This document shows positions 45,866-54,004 of a stretch of DNA of 64,000 bases, one piece after another. The notes under the pieces are model-generated. The model worked only from the letters and a program-made list of their open reading frames with translations. It ran no database searches and was not told the origin of the DNA. This DNA comes from Pseudomonas gingeri (GTDB taxonomy: Bacteria; Pseudomonadota; Gammaproteobacteria; Pseudomonadales; Pseudomonadaceae): NCBI RefSeq assembly GCF_013385635.1, contig NZ_JACAPR010000010.1, forward strand, positions 248,001-312,000. Direction: 5' to 3'. The translations under genes were made by a program, and so were the position numbers. The stretch's first letter is position 1. Each line of letters begins with the position of its first letter.

Positions 45866-46837
45866 ATGAAGGTGCGTAGTCTGGTCTCGGGTCTACTGTT
45901 GAGCGCTTTGGCGTCCCAGGCCCAGGCACTGTGCTCGGTGGTCGCCACGACCGCGGCGGGCTTTGGTCCGGTGAGTTCGATCCTGACGCGGACCACGGTG
46001 CAATCGACCTCGACCACCAATGCAGGGTTGCGCTGTACCGGTTCGCTGCTGACCCTGCTGACCACCAACGATCACTTCTATGCCACCATCACGTCCAGCA
46101 CCGCCGGCATGGTCGGCCCCACCGGTGATGTGATCAGCTACAACATCTATGCCAGCAACAATACCGGCGCGGCCTACCTGATCGCCCGCAACACGCCCTA
46201 TGACTTTGCCCGCAACGGCATCATCGATCTGTTGGGCCTGCTCGGCGGCTCAACACCCAAGACCGTGCCGATCTACTTCGGGACAATCATCGGCAGCAAC
46301 GTCGCGGCGGGGATCTACACCGAGACCCTGAGCATCTACTGGGACTGGAACTATTGCGCCGGCATCGGTGCGCTGGGCATCTGCCTGGGCCGTGACGCCA
46401 GCAACGGGACGGCCAGCCTGACGGTGAACATGACCGTCAGCAACGATTGCACGGTGAGCGCGCCGAATATCAGCTTCGATGGGGCGCCGGTGGTCAGCGC
46501 CTTCGGCACGGTCAACCAGACCATCAACGTGTCGTGTACCAAGGGCAGTCCTTATACGGTCGGCCTGGACCCGGGCCAGCATGCCGGCGGCGGTCGGCGG
46601 AACATGATCTCGGGAGGCAATCTGCTGGCCTACGACATCTTCAAGAGCGCGGGCACCACGGTGTGGGGCAGCGTCGGCGCGGCCCGCCGTTCCAGCAGCG
46701 ACGCCGAGGTCAACCCGGGCAACGGCCTGGGTCTGGGCAGCCAGGTGTTCAACTACAACGCCAAGATCTACACCGACCAGACCACACCGCCGGCCGGGAC
46801 CTACACCGACAACGTGATTCTGGATGTGGGTTTTTGA
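45866..46837 (+). CDS. Csu/CupE-type two-domain tip subunit
   Basis: A 323-residue secreted protein with AGGAGGT directly ahead of ATG 45866. The signal peptide ends AQA. Two spore-coat-U domains are joined in tandem, the first (about residues 23-165) and the second (about 175-323), each ending in a C-terminal strand (TLSIYWDW, VILDVGF). In the Acinetobacter Csu pilus the equivalent CsuE sits at the tip and binds hydrophobic surfaces; surface adhesion and biofilm formation are inferred here. Confidence 0.9.
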   Translation: MKVRSLVSGLLLSALASQAQALCSVVATTAAGFGPVSSILTRTTVQSTSTTNAGLRCTGSLLTLLTTNDHFYATITSSTAGMVGPTGDVISYNIYASNNTGAAYLIARNTPYDFARNGIIDLLGLLGGSTPKTVPIYFGTIIGSNVAAGIYTETLSIYWDWNYCAGIGALGICLGRDASNGTASLTVNMTVSNDCTVSAPNISFDGAPVVSAFGTVNQTINVSCTKGSPYTVGLDPGQHAGGGRRNMISGGNLLAYDIFKSAGTTVWGSVGAARRSSSDAEVNPGNGLGLGSQVFNYNAKIYTDQTTPPAGTYTDNVILDVGF

Positions 46838-46920
46838 GCCGATGCTCGGTTGTGCATATGTGGTGACATTGCATTGCAGTGCTTGGACGCTTTGTCGTGG
46901 GGGCACCGCATTGCAGTGCT
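46838..46920. repeat. Short direct repeat at the edge of the REP array
   Basis: GCATTGCAGTGCTTGGACGC at 46871-46890 recurs with one change at 46908-46927, a 37-base period. It joins the end of the pilus locus to the first 238-bp unit. Confidence 0.6.
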
Positions 46921-47649
46921 CGGACGCTTATTGTGGCGAGCGGGCTTGCCCGCGCTCGGCTGCGCAGCAGCCGTAAAACCAAAGCCCGCGTTATATCTGA
47001 TGTACCGCGATAGCAGGTTTTGGGGGCGCTTCGCACCCCAACGCGGGCAAGCCCGCTCGCCACATTGGGATGCTTTTCAGATCACGCTAGTGTGGCTGAA
47101 TGTGAGCGCGGTTTTCGTTGCTGCGACAGAGATTGTCAGAGCTCAGCATTTGCGTGTTCGGACGCTTATTGTGGCGAGCGGGCTTGCCCGCGCTCGGCTG
47201 CGCAGCAGCCGTAAAACCACAGCCCGCGTTATATCTGATGTACCACGATAGCAGGTTTTGGGGGCGCTTCGCACCCCAACGCGGGCAAGCCCGCTCGCCA
47301 CATTGGGATGCTTTTCAGATCACGCTAGTGTGGCTGAATGTGAGCGCGGTTTTCGTTGCTGCGACAGAGATTGTCAGAGCTCAGCATTTGCGTGCTCGGA
47401 CGCTTATTGTGGCGAGCGGGCTTGCCCGCGCTCGGCTGCGCAGCAGCCGTAAAACCACTGCCCGCGTTATATCTGATGTACCGCGATAGCAGGTTTTGGG
47501 GGCGCTTCGCACCCCCACGCGGGCAAGCCCGCTCGCCACATTGGGATGCTTTTCAGATCACGCTAGTCTGGCTGAATGTGAGCGCGGTTTTCGTTGCTGC
47601 GACAGAGATTGTCAGAGCTCAGCATTTGCGTGTTCGGACGCTCGCCACA
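46921..47649. repeat. Tandem array of three 238-bp REPIN units plus a deleted fourth
   Basis: The unit beginning CGGACGCTTATTGTGGCGAG starts at 46921, 47159 and 47397, and its first bases recur at 47635; the period is exactly 238 each time. Each unit holds an inverted REP pair (GCGAGCGGGCTTGCCCGCG and its complement) around an inner segment, then about 108 bases of spacer. Copies differ at only a few bases. The fourth copy jumps from CGGACGCT to CGCCACATTGGG, as if the 129-bp REPIN had been removed. Confidence 0.9.
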
Positions 47650-47662
47650 TTGGGGGGCATGT

Positions 47663-48181
47663 TCAGAGCCAGATGGCATCCCATAATGGATAGTCGCCGA
47701 TCCGCTTGACCAGGCCGGCGCGCAGAGGGTTGGCAACGATATATCTGGCGGTATTGCGAAGGTCTTCGCCGTCGCGAATGGCCCTGTCGTGATAACCGCC
47801 TTGCCAGAAACGGCCGTAGCCGCGAGTCGCCTGATTGATGGTCAATGTACTGCGGGATTTGACGCTGCCAATCACCCGGGAAAGGTGGCGGTGGTGCAGC
47901 TGAAACAACCAGTGGAAATGGTCCGGCATGATCACCCAGGCCATGGAGTCCACCTGTCCTTGTTCATGGGCCCGCCTCATTTCTGCAACGAGCAGGCGTC
48001 CCAGTTGCCAATTGGCAAATAGCGGTGATCGGTCATGTACCACTGCCGTGACCAGGTAGGCGTGTCCTGGTTCGGAGTATCGACCCATGCGCAGACGATG
48101 TGAGTCGGGGCGTCGAGGCAATCCGTTGCACTCTTTGGCTGGAGGAGGTGTTGTGAACGCTAGCAGCCCAGGGAATGACAT
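47663..48181 (-). CDS. REP-associated tyrosine transposase (RAYT)
   Basis: Y1-type single-strand transposase of the IS200/TnpA-REP family, thought to move or maintain REP sequences. Up to 172 residues. It has the HUH motif in MPDHFHWLFQL, and the catalytic Tyr region RYIVANPLRAGLV near the C-terminus. The start is uncertain: ATG at 48181 gives the longest protein; TTG near 48120 or ATG at 48088 would start nearer the conserved RPDSHRLRMGRYSE. Its stop is 14 bases from the truncated REP unit, and REP pairs lie on both sides, so gene and repeats form one element. Confidence 0.88.
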   Translation of the reverse strand: MSFPGLLAFTTPPPAKECNGLPRRPDSHRLRMGRYSEPGHAYLVTAVVHDRSPLFANWQLGRLLVAEMRRAHEQGQVDSMAWVIMPDHFHWLFQLHHRHLSRVIGSVKSRSTLTINQATRGYGRFWQGGYHDRAIRDGEDLRNTARYIVANPLRAGLVKRIGDYPLWDAIWL

Positions 48182-48300
48182 GGGTTATGGAGAGTTTACT
48201 GCGTATTACAGAACCCATCGCCCGGGTGGCGAACAGGCTTGTCGGGACGCCTCACTGCTGCGCTTGGCCGCCCCGCTACGTCGATGCTTGGTTGCATACT

Positions 48301-48446
48301 TGTGGCGAGCGGGCTTGCCCGCGCTCGGCTGCGCAGCCGCCGTAAAACCATAGCCCGCGTCATATCTGATGTACCGCGATAGCAGGTTTTGGGGGCGCTT
48401 CACCCCCCAGCGTCGGAATACCGCCCAGAGCAAGCCCGCTCACCAC
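48301..48446. repeat. REPIN upstream of the RAYT gene
   Basis: The REP TGTGGCGAGCGGGCTTGCCC at 48301 and its inverse ending at 48446 enclose the same inner sequence as the tandem units (GTACCGCGATAGCAGGTTTT). The right arm has extra bases. The rest of 48182-48485 shows no gene. Confidence 0.8.
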
Positions 48447-48485
48447 AGAACTGATGGTGTTTCTTCAAGTGAACAGCCGTGGCGA

Positions 48486-49538
48486 CTAGCGCTCGATGCT
48501 GCGGTTCCAGCGGGCGTTCCATTCCGGGCGCAGCACGTTGACCTGGTCCCAGTCGATGGCCACCGCGGTATCCAGGTATTTTTTCATGGCCTCGACCTGG
48601 CCGCGGGTGCGGTCGGTGGTCGGGGTGTTGGGGTTGGACGGGATCTGGTCGCCATCTTCCAGTGCCGCCGCCTGGGCCTCGGGGGTCAACAGGAATTCGG
48701 CGAGCTTCTGCGCCAGTTCCGGCTGGGTGTTGTTGGCGATCGCACATTCGGCCACGTTCAGCACCACCGCGCCTTCCTTGGGCTGGGCGTACTCCACCGG
48801 GATGCCCTTGAGCTTGAGCGCGGTGACCTGGGTCGGGGTCAGCGGGAACAGCGCCGCCTCGTCGGTCTGGACCATCTCCGAGAGCTTGGCCGAACTCGGG
48901 ATGTACTCCAGCACGTTGCGCCCGACACTGTTCGGCCACGCCTTGAAACCCGGGTCGACATTGGTCTCGCTGCCGCCCTGGAGCCGGTTGAACATCAGGA
49001 AACCGTGGAGGCCGAAGGTCGAGGACGACATCGACTGGAACACCAGCTTGTCCTTGTACTTGCTGTCCGCCATGTCCATCCATGAGGTCGGCGCGGCCCA
49101 GCCTTTTTCCTTGAACAGACGCGTGTTGTAGGCCAGCCCGGTCACGCCCAGGCTGACCGCCACCGCTTCATCCTTGATCCGTCCCTTGGCCGGGATCTGC
49201 GCCAGGGTCGGGTTGTCGGCGAGCTTGCTGCACAGGCCCATGGAGATCGCCCGGTACATGATCCCGTCATCGAGGAAGATCACGTGCAGCTGCGGGTTGT
49301 CCTTGCTCGCCTGGACCTTGGCGAGGATGTCCGCGGAGGTGCCGGGCACGATGACTACCTTGACGTTGTTGGCCTTTTCGAAGGGCGGTAGCACCTTGTC
49401 GCTGTACAGGCGTTCCATGGTCCCGCCGTTCATGCCCAGGTACAGCGTGGGCTCGGCCTGGGCCGGCGCGGCGAGCAGCAGGGCAGTGAGAGGCAGGCAG
49501 GACAAACCGATCAGGGCATTGCGTGGGGAGTTCTTCAT
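48486..49538 (-). CDS. ABC transporter substrate-binding protein, polyamine/opine type
   Basis: A 350-residue periplasmic protein. Signal peptide MKNSPRNALIGLSCLPLTAL to APAQA. The mature part LYLGMNGGTMERLYSDKVLPPF, VIVPGTSADILAKVQ and LGVTGLAYNTRLF is typical of the PotD/iron/opine binding family (SBP type 1). It is the last gene of a seven-gene operon, 33 bases after the FAD oxidase. It would capture the substrate that the adjoining permeases import and the oxidase attacks; the ligand is unknown. Confidence 0.88.
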   Translation of the reverse strand: MKNSPRNALIGLSCLPLTALLLAAPAQAEPTLYLGMNGGTMERLYSDKVLPPFEKANNVKVVIVPGTSADILAKVQASKDNPQLHVIFLDDGIMYRAISMGLCSKLADNPTLAQIPAKGRIKDEAVAVSLGVTGLAYNTRLFKEKGWAAPTSWMDMADSKYKDKLVFQSMSSSTFGLHGFLMFNRLQGGSETNVDPGFKAWPNSVGRNVLEYIPSSAKLSEMVQTDEAALFPLTPTQVTALKLKGIPVEYAQPKEGAVVLNVAECAIANNTQPELAQKLAEFLLTPEAQAAALEDGDQIPSNPNTPTTDRTRGQVEAMKKYLDTAVAIDWDQVNVLRPEWNARWNRSIER

Positions 49539-49571
49539 GGCGCGATCTTCCTCTGGGTTCTGACGGCCCGC

Positions 49572-50687
49572 TCAAACGGCGGGAGTGGCGTGGAAACGGG
49601 TAATGGCAAAAGCTTCGATCGGTGTCGACGACTGGCCCTGGCACACCAGTTCGGCGAGTACCTCGCCCACCGCCGGGCCGATCTGGAAGCCCGCCCCGGC
49701 AAAGCCGAAGGCATGCAGCAGGCCGGGTTGGCTGGCGCTCGGGCCGATCACCGGCTGACGGTCGGGGAGGTAGCCTTCGGTGCCGCTCCAGGTGCGAATC
49801 GCCTGGGCACCTTCGAGAAACGGGTAGAGCTCGACGGCCTGCCGGAGAATCTCCAGCACGGCGGTCTGTCCCGGGCGGGCACGGGCGCCGTCAAGGGCAA
49901 AGCCCTGGCCGCCGCCGAGCACGCAGTTGCCGCGAGCGACCTGGCGGGCATAGATGCCGCCCCCCTCGACGCCGGTGCTGGCGTCCATCACCAGCGGCAA
50001 CGGTTCGGTCACCAGCATGGCCGGATGGCCGGAATGCATGGGCACGGCGTCACCGAATTGCGCGGCGAGATTGCCGGCCCAGGCACCGGCGCAATTGAGC
50101 AGCCAGGCGGCACGGATCTCGTGGCCGTTCCGGGTGTGCAGGTGAAAGTGTCGGCCGTCATGCTCGACCCGGCTGACCTCGCTCTGCTCCAATATGTTTG
50201 CACCGAGCTGGCGAGCGGCACGGGCAAACGCCGGGGACACCAGTCGCGGGTTGGCGTGGCCGTCATCGGGGCAGAACGATGCCCCCTCGGCGATCTGCCC
50301 GACCCAGGGGAAACGCCGGTGCAACTGCGTGCGATCGAGTATCTGCAGGTTGAGCCCGAAACCCTGGCTGCTGTCGGCATAGGTTTGCAAGGCGGCGAGG
50401 TCGTCGAGGCTGCGGGCCAGCTTGAGATGCCCGGAGCGCTGGTATTCGCCATCGATACCGATCAGTTCGGGCAGGCGGCTCCAGATACCGTGGGCACGCT
50501 GGGAAAGCGGCAACTGCGACAGCGGACGGCCCTGGCGACGGACACCGCCGTAGTTGACACCGCTGGAATGGGAACCGCAGAAATCCCGTTCCAGCAGCAC
50601 CACGCCGCGGCCCTGGCGACTCAGGGCCAGGGCCGCCGAGGCGCCGACGATACCGCCGCCGAGAATCGCTACTTCGATATCGATCAT
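49572..50687 (-). CDS. FAD-dependent amine/amino-acid oxidase, HcnC/OoxB-like beta subunit
   Basis: Flavoprotein of the DAO family, likely the catalytic subunit of a three-part dehydrogenase. 371 residues from ATG 50687 (MIDIEVAILGGGIVGASAAL), with the FAD dinucleotide motif GGGIVGAS, CNGA-like LLNCAGAWAGNLA and a C-terminal GTEGYLPDRQPVIGP for FAD. The start overlaps the upstream gene stop (ATGA type). Homologues include HcnC of hydrogen cyanide synthase, opine oxidase OoxB and D-hydroxyproline dehydrogenase; the substrate here cannot be set from sequence. Confidence 0.87.
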   Translation of the reverse strand: MIDIEVAILGGGIVGASAALALSRQGRGVVLLERDFCGSHSSGVNYGGVRRQGRPLSQLPLSQRAHGIWSRLPELIGIDGEYQRSGHLKLARSLDDLAALQTYADSSQGFGLNLQILDRTQLHRRFPWVGQIAEGASFCPDDGHANPRLVSPAFARAARQLGANILEQSEVSRVEHDGRHFHLHTRNGHEIRAAWLLNCAGAWAGNLAAQFGDAVPMHSGHPAMLVTEPLPLVMDASTGVEGGGIYARQVARGNCVLGGGQGFALDGARARPGQTAVLEILRQAVELYPFLEGAQAIRTWSGTEGYLPDRQPVIGPSASQPGLLHAFGFAGAGFQIGPAVGEVLAELVCQGQSSTPIEAFAITRFHATPAV

Positions 50688-52039
50688 GGCGCGATCTCCA
50701 CGCCGAACGGCAGCGGCTTGATCGGCGCCTGGGCACGCAGGCGGCCGATGGTGTCCAGGGCCAGGCCGCTTTCGCAGGCGATGATCTCCGCTGCCGCCGC
50801 GCCGCAGATCCGTCCCTGACAGCGCCCCATGCCGACTCGGCAATGGGCCTTGACCCGATTGATTTCCCAATGGCCCTCGCGGACCACCGCGCGCACGTCG
50901 ACGACCCGCACTTCCTCGCAACGACAGAGCATCAGTTCATCCGCGGCATCACGTGCCCATTGCGTGGGAAACGGGAAGGCGTTTTCCAGGCCCTGACGAA
51001 AACCCTCGATACGCGCCAGGCGTTGTTCCAGGCGGTTGCCGCGTGCCGGATCGACGCTGTGACCCAGGTCTTCCAACAGCGCCAGGGCCGCGCGTTCACC
51101 GGCCATTTCCGCCGCATCGGCACCCATGATGCCGGCGCCGTCGCCGGCCAGGTAGATCCCGGCCACGCTGCTGCGACCGGCGCGGTCACGGTCTGGCAAC
51201 CAGCTGCGGTTCAACGGATTCCAGCTGAAATGACAGCCCAGCAGATCCGCCAGTTGGGTCTCGCTGCGCAGGCCATGGGCAAAGGCCACGGCATCACATT
51301 CGAGCGAACGCGAGCGGCCAGCCTGACGCCAGTGCAGTGCGCTGACCCGTTGCCCGCCGTCGATCCGCTCCAGTTGTGCGCCCTGATGTACGGGGACTCC
51401 ATGGGCGCTCAGCCAGGTCCGGTAGTACAGGCCCTTGGCGAGGGTCAGCGGTTGTCCGAGCATTCCCGGCAAGGCTTTGCATTGTGCGGCGAAGGGCGAG
51501 CTGTCGAGGACCGCGACGACCTTGGCCCCGGCCTTGGCATACTGGTACGCCACCAGGTAGAGCAGGGGGCCGCTGCCAGCGAATACCACCTGCTGGCCGA
51601 TGGCGCAGCCCTGGAACTTCAGGGCAATCTGCGCCGCACCGAGGCTGTAGACCCCCGGCAGTGTCCAGCCGGGCACGGGCAACACCCGGTCGGTGGCGCC
51701 GGTGGCGACGATCACGGCGCGGTAGTCGAGACGCCCGGCGCGACCTTGTTGCAGGGTATCGAGAGCGCTGTCCTCGGCGTTCCACACCAGGGTCTCGGGA
51801 CGGTAGTCGAGTTGCCCGCGCAGGTTATCGAGGGTCTGGTGGATCGCGCCGGCCTTGCGGGCTTCGAAACCATACAACTGCTGCGGCGAACGGCGAAAAT
51901 TCTCCGGCTGGCGGCGATAGATCTGACCGCCGCCGCGGGTGGACTCATCCAGCAATACCGGGCGCAGGCCATGTTCGACCAGGGTCTGAGCGGCACGAAT
52001 CCCGGCCGGACCGGCACCGACGATCACCACCGCAGTCAT
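50684..52039 (-). CDS. NAD(P)/FAD oxidoreductase with Fe-S cluster, HcnB/OoxA-like alpha subunit
   Basis: A 451-residue electron-transfer subunit. It begins MTAVVIVGAGPAGIRAAQTL (FAD site), has a second dinucleotide motif FAGSGPLLYLVAYQ, and ends with a BFD-like iron-sulfur segment: Cys372-x-Cys374 and CRVGMGRCQGRIC with Cys407 and Cys412. This composition is that of HcnB/OoxA. It overlaps both neighbours by 4 bases, so the three oxidase subunits are made together. Confidence 0.88.
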   Translation of the reverse strand: MTAVVIVGAGPAGIRAAQTLVEHGLRPVLLDESTRGGGQIYRRQPENFRRSPQQLYGFEARKAGAIHQTLDNLRGQLDYRPETLVWNAEDSALDTLQQGRAGRLDYRAVIVATGATDRVLPVPGWTLPGVYSLGAAQIALKFQGCAIGQQVVFAGSGPLLYLVAYQYAKAGAKVVAVLDSSPFAAQCKALPGMLGQPLTLAKGLYYRTWLSAHGVPVHQGAQLERIDGGQRVSALHWRQAGRSRSLECDAVAFAHGLRSETQLADLLGCHFSWNPLNRSWLPDRDRAGRSSVAGIYLAGDGAGIMGADAAEMAGERAALALLEDLGHSVDPARGNRLEQRLARIEGFRQGLENAFPFPTQWARDAADELMLCRCEEVRVVDVRAVVREGHWEINRVKAHCRVGMGRCQGRICGAAAAEIIACESGLALDTIGRLRAQAPIKPLPFGVEIAP

Positions 52040-52326
52040 GAGCGTGCGCTCCCTTCGCGGCTGACCTGCTGCCCGGCTTCGAGCAGGGTCGAACAGGCGC
52101 GCACCCGGTGCCCGTCGGCCAGTCGAACCCAGCAGTCCTGGCAGGCGCCCATCAGGCAGAACCCCGCGCGGGGCTCGCCGCTGAAGTCGCTGTGGCGCAG
52201 GTATTCACCGTTGGTGAGCAGCGCGGTCAGCAGGGTATCGCCCTGCAGGCCGCTGGCCGGTTTGCCGTCGAGGGTAAAGTCCAGGGCCGGGCGGTCGCGC
52301 TCGGCCAGTCGTTTCAGCAGCGCCAT
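52036..52326 (-). CDS. [2Fe-2S] ferredoxin-like subunit, HcnA-like gamma subunit
   Basis: A 96-residue protein with cysteines 57, 62, 65 and 78 in the plant-ferredoxin-type pattern (FCLMGACQDC...RACS). It is homologous to HcnA and the small subunit of D-hydroxyproline dehydrogenase. It passes electrons from the flavin subunits to the respiratory chain in related complexes. Its stop overlaps the alpha subunit start. Upstream is the permease, 7 bases away. Confidence 0.88.
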   Translation of the reverse strand: MALLKRLAERDRPALDFTLDGKPASGLQGDTLLTALLTNGEYLRHSDFSGEPRAGFCLMGACQDCWVRLADGHRVRACSTLLEAGQQVSREGSARS

Positions 52327-52333
52327 ATCGCCC

Positions 52334-53128
52334 TCATTGTTTACCTACCAGTACCCGGTCCAGGCCATAGACCCGGTCGAGGAGAATCATCGTCAAGGCC
52401 GTCAGCGCGATCACCAGGGCCGAAACCGCCGCCATCATCGGATCGATGGATTCGGTGGCGTACACATACATGCGCACCGGCAGCGTCTGGGTCGCGGGGG
52501 AGGTGACGAAGATCGACAGCGTCACTTCGTCGAAGCTGTTGATAAAGGCCAGTAGCCAGCCGCCGGCCACGCCGGGCAGGATCATCGGCAGGGTGATCTG
52601 GCGGAACAGCGTGAAGCGTCCGGCACCGAGGGATTCGGCGGCTTGCTCGGCACTACGGTCCAGGCCGATGGCAGCGGCCAGGACCAGGCGCAGCACATAG
52701 GGCGTGATCACCAGCACGTGGGCAAAGATCAGCCAGCTGAAGCTGCCGTTGACGCCCATCAGGGCGAACAGCCGCAACAGCGCCACTCCGAGCACCAGGT
52801 GCGGGATGATGATCGGCGATAGAAACAGGCCATTGAGAAAGTCCCGTCCGGGGAACTGATGACGGGTCATCGCCAGGGCCGCCGGGACGGCGATCAGGGT
52901 GGCCAGGCTGGCGGCGCTGAAGGCCAGGATCAGGCTGTTGTAGAACGCCTGGACGAAGTCCGCGCGTTCGAACACCGCGCGGAACCAGCGCAACGAGAAG
53001 TCCGTGGTCGGCAGGCTCAGGGTGTTTTCCGGGGTGAAGGCCACCAGGCATACCACCACCAGTGGCGCCATCATGAACACCACGATCAGGCTGTGGAACA
53101 ACAGGGCCAACGGGCCGTTTCTGGACAT
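52334..53128 (-). CDS. ABC transporter permease (PotC-type)
   Basis: A 264-residue inner-membrane protein with six predicted helices and an EAA loop (QAAESLGAGRFTLFRQITLPMILPGV). The family is the polyamine/iron/opine binding-protein-dependent permeases. ATG 53128 directly follows the stop of the other permease, without spacer. It forms the transport channel with the neighbouring subunit. Confidence 0.9.
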   Translation of the reverse strand: MSRNGPLALLFHSLIVVFMMAPLVVVCLVAFTPENTLSLPTTDFSLRWFRAVFERADFVQAFYNSLILAFSAASLATLIAVPAALAMTRHQFPGRDFLNGLFLSPIIIPHLVLGVALLRLFALMGVNGSFSWLIFAHVLVITPYVLRLVLAAAIGLDRSAEQAAESLGAGRFTLFRQITLPMILPGVAGGWLLAFINSFDEVTLSIFVTSPATQTLPVRMYVYATESIDPMMAAVSALVIALTALTMILLDRVYGLDRVLVGKQ

Positions 53129-54004
53129 TTACGCAGCCCCCAGGGATTTCTTGTAGCGACGCTCGATCATCCGGTTCCACGACAGCATGATCAGCAGGTT
53201 GAGCAGCAGCAGCGTCACGGCAATTGCTGCGCCCATCGGCCAGTTGAGTTCCGACAGGTACTGGTCGTAGACCAGTGTCGCGACCATCTTCAGCCGCCGC
53301 CCGCCGAGCAGGCCGGGAATCGCGAAGGAGCTGGCGGACAGGCCGAACACGATCAGGGTGCCGGACAACACGCCGGGCATGACCTGTGGCAGTACCACCA
53401 GGCGCATCACCTTGGCGTGACTGGCGCCGAGGGACAACGCGGCCTGTTCGGCGGCGGGGTCGAGCTTCTGCAACGAGGTCCAGACCGGGATGATCATGAA
53501 CGGCAGCATCACGTGGACCAGCGCGATCACTACCGCGAACGGTGTGTAGAGCAGCTTCATCGGGGCCAGGCCGATGGCTTGCAGGCTCTGGTTGACCAGG
53601 CCGTCGGCACCGAGCAGCAGGCTCCAGCCAAAGGCCCGGACCACCACCGAAATCAGCAGCGGCGTCAGGATCAGGATCAGGAAGATCGAGCGCCACGGCG
53701 CGCCCATGCGACTGAGGATGTAGGCCTCGGGCACGCCGATCACCACACAGAGCAGGGTGGTCAGGCCGCTGATCCAGAAGGTGCGCAGGAAGATCTCGTA
53801 GAAGTATGGATCGCTCAGCAGCACGCCGTAGTGTTCCAGGGTGTAGGCGTCGCCCTTGATGCCGGTCTGGTAATCGAAGACGTTGAACGAAAGGACGGCG
53901 GTCAGCCCCAGCGGCAGGACCAGCAGGCCGATATACAGGGTCAGGGCCGGCGCCGACAGCAGGTAGCCGTGGCGCCCCTGGCGCATGCGGGCCAGCAGAC
54001 TCAT
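53129..54004 (-). CDS. ABC transporter permease (PotB-type)
   Basis: A 291-residue inner-membrane protein with six helices, beginning with a cytoplasmic basic tail and LSAPALTLYIGLLVLPLGL. The EAA loop is QAALSLGASHAKVMRLVVLPQVMPGV. It overlaps the ATPase gene stop by 4 bases and pairs with the PotC-like permease. Confidence 0.9.
   Translation of the reverse strand: MSLLARMRQGRHGYLLSAPALTLYIGLLVLPLGLTAVLSFNVFDYQTGIKGDAYTLEHYGVLLSDPYFYEIFLRTFWISGLTTLLCVVIGVPEAYILSRMGAPWRSIFLILILTPLLISVVVRAFGWSLLLGADGLVNQSLQAIGLAPMKLLYTPFAVVIALVHVMLPFMIIPVWTSLQKLDPAAEQAALSLGASHAKVMRLVVLPQVMPGVLSGTLIVFGLSASSFAIPGLLGGRRLKMVATLVYDQYLSELNWPMGAAIAVTLLLLNLLIMLSWNRMIERRYKKSLGAA

Noticed and set aside
46921..47649. 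CRISPR array
   Set aside because: The repeated unit is 238 bp with near-identical spacer, so there are no unique spacers and no cas genes. It is a tandem REPIN array.
46850..47709. Repeated plus-strand open frames of about 117-133 codons inside the REP array
   Set aside because: They are the same repeat translated three times, with no ribosome site and no codon bias; produced by the tandem repeat.
48486..52326. Hydrogen cyanide biosynthesis genes hcnABC
   Set aside because: Subunit composition matches, but the genes are embedded with an ABC importer and IclR regulator, and the beta subunit is shorter than HcnC. An opine or D-amino-acid type oxidase is more likely.
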